Positions 59,843 to 64,000 of a DNA stretch of 64,000 nucleotides are shown in pieces. Source of the DNA: Prochlorococcus marinus str. MIT 0919 (GTDB lineage Bacteria; Cyanobacteriota; Cyanobacteriia; PCC-6307; Cyanobiaceae); contig NZ_CP114779.1 in the NCBI RefSeq assembly GCF_027359375.1, positions 62,001-126,000 on the forward strand, written 5' to 3'. The translations under genes were made by a program, and so were the position numbers. A model generated the notes under the pieces. That model made no database searches. It was not told the origin of the DNA and saw nothing but the letters and a program-made list of their open reading frames with translations. Every line of letters begins with the position of its first letter. Positions within the stretch are counted from its first letter, which is position 1.

Positions 59843-60913
59843 TTAGGTTTCTAATTTTGCTCTATCTAAAATGTCATTTATAAATATCTCTTTAACTAGT
59901 ATTTTTATAACAACTGCCAAGGGAAGTGATAGCAATAAACCTATTGGGCCAAAAATAATTGTAAATATAAATTGAGCAGTTAAAGTAAGGCCCGGTAATA
60001 GATTTACTTTGTGCTGCATTACTGAAGGTGTTATTATATAACTTTCTAAATTCTGAATAACTATATAAGCACCTAGGATTGCTATAGCTTTCCATGGCGC
60101 ATCAGTTAAGGCGACAGACATTGGGAAAATAGTGCTAAGTGTTGGCCCTATATTTGGGATTATGTTTAATATTCCTGCTAGTAATGCATTGGCTACTACT
60201 AGTTTTATGCCAAGAATGTAGAGGAAAATTCCAGCGAGTAAGGCAACAAATGATGAGCTTATTATTACACCTATCATCCAATTGCTAAGAGCATTGCCGC
60301 ATTCCTTCATTATAAACCTTGCTCTATGCTTATAGAATGAAGGAACTAAAGATATGCATACTTCCTTATATGCATCAGGTTGAATTGCAATCATTAAACT
60401 TATTGAGATAACAAAGACTATCTGGACAGCACCTACTCCTAAATTACCTGCTATATTTAAAAGTCTTTTTAGGCTATCTGTAATACCGTTTGCTAGTGAA
60501 ACGCCATCTGGTAATGAATTAAACTCATTAAGAATAAAGTTTTCTTTTATAATATTCTTTGCGTTGTTACCGTATATAAACTCTAGTAGTTTGCTAATAT
60601 TTTCTACACTTATTTCCCATAAAGCTTTAGCAGCAGATGGAAGTTGAATTATTAACTGTTGAAATTCATCTGTGAACTGAGGTATTACAATTACCATTGA
60701 GATTGAAAATATTAAAATTAAGCTTGAGACGGCAATAAAAAATGAGATTATTCTAGGTAGCTTTGACATAGACTGTATCTTGCCTATAAAAGTACATAAA
60801 GATATTGAAAGTACTACACCAGCAAAAAGTATTATAAATACATTTCTAAGGCTCCAAATTATTAAAGTTGAAGTTACTAGTGCAAAGAGTGATAACCAGT
60901 TAGAAAATTTCAA
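59843..60913 (-). CDS. AI-2E family (PerM/YdiK-like) permease
   Basis: 356 aa, about eight transmembrane helices in the usual AI-2E arrangement: N-terminal pair, long loop (QLIIQLPSAAKALWEISVEN), and C-terminal LLAGILNIIPNIGPTLSTIF, a family signature, plus VIQNLESYIITPSVMQHKVN. Family includes autoinducer, ion and auxin exporters; substrate unknown. Convergent with the secDF unit; shares the strand with psb28. Confidence 0.88.
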   Translation of the reverse strand: MKFSNWLSLFALVTSTLIIWSLRNVFIILFAGVVLSISLCTFIGKIQSMSKLPRIISFFIAVSSLILIFSISMVIVIPQFTDEFQQLIIQLPSAAKALWEISVENISKLLEFIYGNNAKNIIKENFILNEFNSLPDGVSLANGITDSLKRLLNIAGNLGVGAVQIVFVISISLMIAIQPDAYKEVCISLVPSFYKHRARFIMKECGNALSNWMIGVIISSSFVALLAGIFLYILGIKLVVANALLAGILNIIPNIGPTLSTIFPMSVALTDAPWKAIAILGAYIVIQNLESYIITPSVMQHKVNLLPGLTLTAQFIFTIIFGPIGLLLSLPLAVVIKILVKEIFINDILDRAKLET

Positions 60914-60918
60914 TTTAT

Positions 60919-61272
60919 TTATTTTTCTGAATAACCCAAACCATTATTTTCTGCATAACGTTTTGCAAATCTCATAAACCTTTGAAAATCTGCCTCTGTT
61001 TTCCATGTATATGTAGATTCGATAGCATTAGGCTCACCATTTAAAAATCGTGCTTTTATTTCCCTTGTTTTGAGTTCACCTTCTTCATCAAGCATTGTCA
61101 TTCCAGTTATATCGCCAACAGATTCTTCAGATAATGCTTTTGGCTTTTCAAATATAAAAATTGCTTGCCCCGTTTTTCCATCTTTACTCCTAGTTAGACG
61201 AATCTCAGGAACCACTTCCTCGTTAACGCCTTTGTAGAATTGAATGACAGGATTGATTTTTGATTGGCTCAT
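60919..61272 (-). CDS. psb28: Photosystem II assembly protein Psb28
   Basis: 117 aa from ATG 61272 ([20 protein letters not shown]); ATG 61281 adds three residues. [40 protein letters not shown] and [20 protein letters not shown] are diagnostic. Binds the CP47 pre-complex during PSII assembly and repair on the cytoplasmic side. 5 bases before the AI-2E gene. Confidence 0.95.
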   Translation of the reverse strand: MSQSKINPVIQFYKGVNEEVVPEIRLTRSKDGKTGQAIFIFEKPKALSEESVGDITGMTMLDEEGELKTREIKARFLNGEPNAIESTYTWKTEADFQRFMRFAKRYAENNGLGYSEK

Positions 61273-61330
61273 GAATCCCACTAGTTAAATCTCATATTAA
61301 TGAAAAAAAATTATTTGTGGAAATTTAGTA

Positions 61331-62374
61331 TTAATAGACATGACCACCTTTTATAAGTTTTTCAGCTCCTAATTCATAACTCAATCCCGACAAGTCTATT
61401 GTTTCTACTCTCTTGGCTTTATTTAACTCATATTCATAGCACTTGTCATAATAATCCAACATTGCCACGCATGCTTCTCTCCAGTCTTCATCTTTTATTG
61501 CGTCTATAGCCTTTTTAGTTCTCTGTGGACCCAACCGTTTACTTATTCTCATTGTTGCAAACTCAAGTTGTTTTTTTGAGTGCTGACTGTATTGGCTTAC
61601 TAGTATTTTGATCCGCTCTTCTTTGCTTCTACTTATTTCAACTACGTCTGCAGACTTCATTTGATTGAATAAACCATTGGGAATCCTGCATTTACCTAAG
61701 CTTGCACTTTCTGCTTCAAGCCAAATCCTTTGGTAGTTATTACTTGTAAAAAGTTGAAGCTTTTCAGCTAATAAATTTTCAAATTGCTCTGAGCTTGGTT
61801 GTGATGGCAGCCCTAGAGAACCAAAACTACTTCCTTTATGATTCGCTAGGCCTTCTAGATCTATGACGGAAATGCCTTTCTCTTGCAAAGCTAATAGAAG
61901 AGATGTTTTACCTGTACCTGTTTTCCCTCCTAGTAATTTTATTGGCCACTCTTTTTCAAATTCTTCTAACACCCATTTTCGATAGACTTTATACCCACCG
62001 TTTAACAGTATTGGATTAAGTTCCAAGACATTTGCAAGCCAGCCCACACTTAAAGACCGAAGTCCTCCTCGCCAACAATATATTTTGAGGAATGTGCCTG
62101 CAGAGCTTTGGAATTTATGCTTTAAAAAATCTTTTAATTTAGAAAGTTTAGGTTTAATGATTTTTAATCCTAAGATAATTGCCTGTTCACGGCCTTTTTT
62201 CTTGTAAAAGGTACCTACTAACGCCCTTTCATTGTTATTGAACAATGGAATATTCGTTGCTCCTGGTAAATGCCCTTGCTGAAACTCTTTTGGACTGCGA
62301 ATATCAATCAATGGACCTTCTTTGTTACGGAAAGTCTTTAGACAATATGAGGGGGGGGGACCAATGCCTGACAT
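61331..62374 (-). CDS. mnmH: tRNA 2-selenouridine/geranyl-2-thiouridine synthase
   Basis: 347 aa. N-terminal rhodanese domain (LIDIRSPKEFQQGHLPGATN, catalytic Cys in IYCWRGGLRSLS) and a P-loop domain (LGGKTGTGKTSLLLALQ). This is the SelU/MnmH arrangement, which geranylates and selenates 2-thiouridine at the wobble position of tRNA. A run of nine C codes for P6-P8 near the start, a slippage-prone site. Divergent from the GUN4 gene. Confidence 0.9.
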   Translation of the reverse strand: MSGIGPPPSYCLKTFRNKEGPLIDIRSPKEFQQGHLPGATNIPLFNNNERALVGTFYKKKGREQAIILGLKIIKPKLSKLKDFLKHKFQSSAGTFLKIYCWRGGLRSLSVGWLANVLELNPILLNGGYKVYRKWVLEEFEKEWPIKLLGGKTGTGKTSLLLALQEKGISVIDLEGLANHKGSSFGSLGLPSQPSSEQFENLLAEKLQLFTSNNYQRIWLEAESASLGKCRIPNGLFNQMKSADVVEISRSKEERIKILVSQYSQHSKKQLEFATMRISKRLGPQRTKKAIDAIKDEDWREACVAMLDYYDKCYEYELNKAKRVETIDLSGLSYELGAEKLIKGGHVY

Positions 62375-62413
62375 AGTGGGCCAAAGCTGATTTAAGGAAA
62401 CAGGTTGCGAGCC

Positions 62414-63142
62414 ATGCCTTCAGATTCCTCTGATTCAACCAATATGACTATTCAAGAGCTTCTTGAGAGATTCTCGAGCGGTTCTTCGAGACAGAAACGT
62501 CGACTTATTCAATTGGTCGAGGAAAGGTCTGATGATTTTGTTGCAATGGGGTCAGATTTATTGCAAAACTTTGATGATGAAAGTGATGACTGGTGCGCAG
62601 GTTGGATTTTACAGGTTTGTCAAAGACATCAACCTCTTTTAATTTCTAAATTGATTAGTTCAAATTCAAAGGGCTGGTTTAAGACAGTTTCAGCTAGAAG
62701 TATTGATTATTCAATATTGCAGCAGTCTCTTTTAGAAGAACGTTTTGAAGATGCAGATAGGATTACTAGTGCACTTTTAAGAGAGTTGGCAGGCGACGAT
62801 GCAGTCGAGCGAGGATATGTTTACTTTAGTGAGGTTAAATCAATTCCAGATGCTGATTTAGTTACCCTTGACAGGCTCTGGATTGCCTATTCACAAGGAA
62901 GATTTGGCTTTACAGTTCAAGCAAGAATTCTTGATTCATTAAAGGGTAGATACGACATGCTTTGGCCAAAGATTGGTTGGAAAAAAGATGGTGTTTGGAC
63001 AAGGTACCCGAAAGCCTTTAATTGGTCGATTAGTGCCCCTGAAGGACATATGCCTCTAGTCAATCAATTGAGAGGTGTTCGTCTAATGGATGAATTACTT
63101 AACCATCCTGGATTAAACTCTCGAAGAAAAATAAAGCCTTAA
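62414..63142 (+). CDS. gun4: GUN4-domain protein, Mg-chelatase activator
   Basis: 242 aa from ATG 62414. An N-terminal helical-bundle region (residues 1-95, SSRQKRRLIQLVEERSDDFV) precedes the GUN4 core: LLEERFEDADRITSALLREL, GYVYFSEVKSIPDADLVTLD, RLWIAYSQGRFGFTVQARIL. GUN4 binds protoporphyrin IX and Mg-protoporphyrin and stimulates Mg-chelatase in chlorophyll synthesis; the two-domain form is typical of cyanobacteria. Confidence 0.93.
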   Translation: MPSDSSDSTNMTIQELLERFSSGSSRQKRRLIQLVEERSDDFVAMGSDLLQNFDDESDDWCAGWILQVCQRHQPLLISKLISSNSKGWFKTVSARSIDYSILQQSLLEERFEDADRITSALLRELAGDDAVERGYVYFSEVKSIPDADLVTLDRLWIAYSQGRFGFTVQARILDSLKGRYDMLWPKIGWKKDGVWTRYPKAFNWSISAPEGHMPLVNQLRGVRLMDELLNHPGLNSRRKIKP

Positions 63143-63265
63143 CGCCCGAAAAAAGTTAAATTAATAGCGGTGGTTCCTTTTTAAACTCACACATCTAGGT
63201 TTTGATACTTAGGAGTTAATAAATTGTTTTTAAGCAATTTATTTGATCTTTGATCTCTTTTTCTT

Positions 63266-63658
63266 GTGCGATCATTTTGTTGGGAAGATTTTACTCTTCC
63301 TTCCACTCTCAAACTTGCTCCGCTTATAAAGCCATTACTGGAACCTATTCAGTGCAAAAAAACAATCGATAGGGTTGAGCTTGGCTTGCATGAGGCATTA
63401 GTAAATGCAGTTTTACATGGGAATTCGGCTAATCCAGAAAAGATCATAAGAGTCCGTAGAGTTACCACACCTAATTGGCTTATTTGGCAAATACAAGACC
63501 AGGGATGTGGTTTTCCCATTTCTGCAAGGGTTAAAAGTTTACCTTCTGAGTTGGATGCTGAAAGTGGCCGCGGTCTTTTTCTTATTCACCAGTGTTTTGA
63601 TGATGTCCGTTGGAGTCGTAATGGCAATAGGCTTCAAGTGGCTTGTAAGCGAAATTAA
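63266..63658 (+). CDS. Anti-sigma-factor serine kinase (RsbW/SpoIIAB-like, HATPase_c)
   Basis: 130 aa from GTG. GHKL ATPase motifs: N-box VELGLHEALVNAVLHGNSAN, G1 QDQGCGFP, G2 ESGRGLFLIHQCFDDVRW. No other domain, as in RsbW/SpoIIAB. Such kinases sequester a sigma factor or phosphorylate a STAS partner; the STAS gene at 37835-38182 is a candidate. Target sigma factor not in the window. Confidence 0.85.
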   Translation: MRSFCWEDFTLPSTLKLAPLIKPLLEPIQCKKTIDRVELGLHEALVNAVLHGNSANPEKIIRVRRVTTPNWLIWQIQDQGCGFPISARVKSLPSELDAESGRGLFLIHQCFDDVRWSRNGNRLQVACKRN

Positions 63659-63662
63659 ATTA

Positions 63663-63917
63663 TTAAACTTTGGGACATCCGGGATCCTTTATTTCTTTCT
63701 TGGCCCATAGCAAAGCTTGATTAATAAGTGATTGAATATCATCAACTTCACCATCATTGACTATTTGAGAAATAGCAGAAATAAGCAACTCTGCAGATCT
63801 CCGGTCTGAATCATTTTTAAACTTATGCCAATTAATATTATCTATAGTCAGATTGGAATGAAGTTCTTTTACTAATTTTTTTGTGGAAGGGTTCCATTTT
63901 GAGTTTTTGTTTGCCAT
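63663..63917 (-). CDS. Conserved small protein (possibly DUF6439)
   Basis: 84 aa. Helical, NKNSKWNPSTKKLVKELHSN, then DRRSAELLISAISQIVNDGE and a terminal DPGCPKV. Cyanobacterial family as far as I recall (DUF6439); function unknown. Convergent with the anti-sigma kinase gene, 4 bases apart, and just downstream of a partial gene on the same strand. Confidence 0.7.
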   Translation of the reverse strand: MANKNSKWNPSTKKLVKELHSNLTIDNINWHKFKNDSDRRSAELLISAISQIVNDGEVDDIQSLINQALLWAKKEIKDPGCPKV

Positions 63918-63920
63918 GAC

Positions 63921-64000
63921 TTACCCTGGGAAGAACTTTGCGATTGTATTTATAAGTGTGTCTAGGTTATCAATTCTATTATTATCTTCTAACCAGTCCC
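63921..64000 (-). CDS. Partial gene, C-terminal end (cut by window edge)
   Basis: Minus-strand frame entering from the right edge, ending at TAA 63921-63923. The visible C-terminus reads DWLEDNNRIDNLDTLINTIA and KFFPG. No family can be assigned from 26 residues. The next gene starts 3 bases after its stop, so the two are an operon. Confidence 0.6.
   Translation of the reverse strand, partial: DWLEDNNRIDNLDTLINTIAKFFPG

Overview
The window is a piece of a low-GC, gene-dense marine picocyanobacterial chromosome, most likely a low-light-adapted Prochlorococcus. The case rests on Psb28, GUN4, a PAM68-type assembly factor, a high-light-inducible-protein-like peptide, cyanobacteria-specific DUF families (1816, 1830, 2862, 3082, 3288, 4278), a glucosylglycerate gene cluster, and many tiny membrane-protein genes. 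I cannot name the strain from sequence alone.

Bases 1-22,400 are accessory in character. The region is AT-rich, with long intergenic gaps and about 45 mostly very small genes (30-140 aa), many with one transmembrane helix. Larger or recognisable members are a DUF2130 protein, a SemiSWEET transporter, a TauE/SafE permease, an orphan ParA-like ATPase, a DUF4912-like protein and a membrane-anchored protein with nine 14-residue repeats. Several small genes are paralogues of one another inside the window. A tRNA-Pro(TGG) lies at the left edge, and a structured non-coding RNA candidate (6S-like, tentative) sits near 16.7 kb. No integrase, transposase or CRISPR array was found.

Bases 22,460-27,270 hold a compatible-solute cluster. 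A glucosyl-3-phosphoglycerate synthase is divergent from a GH13 sucrose/glucosylglycerate-phosphorylase-like enzyme, a HAD-type GPG phosphatase and a glycerate kinase. Together they could make glucosylglycerate and also recycle it to glucose-1-phosphate and phosphoglycerate. Bases 27,370-35,430 mix small unknowns with uppP, pstS, tRNA-Pro(GGG), msrA and an ABC exporter.

Bases 35,500-64,000 are core genome: trpD, carA, a STAS protein, mini-RNase III, a TrmH-family methyltransferase, gatA, dnaE, PAM68-like, rpsO, ruvA, an EamA permease, dnaG, umuC/umuD with a LexA-box-like site, rlmH, rsmA, ispE, pdhB, secD, secF, an AI-2E-type permease, psb28, mnmH, gun4 and an anti-sigma-factor kinase. Genes are tightly packed, with several 4-base stop/start overlaps (rsmA-ispE-DUF3082, STAS-mrnC, uppP-small membrane gene). 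The STAS protein and the RsbW-like kinase, 25 kb apart, could form one partner-switching pair. No single clearly unprecedented system stands out. The most notable items are the paired small-gene cluster at the left edge, the mini-HLIP, the complete glucosylglycerate cycle, the GIY-YIG-like membrane protein and the 42-bp coding repeat array.
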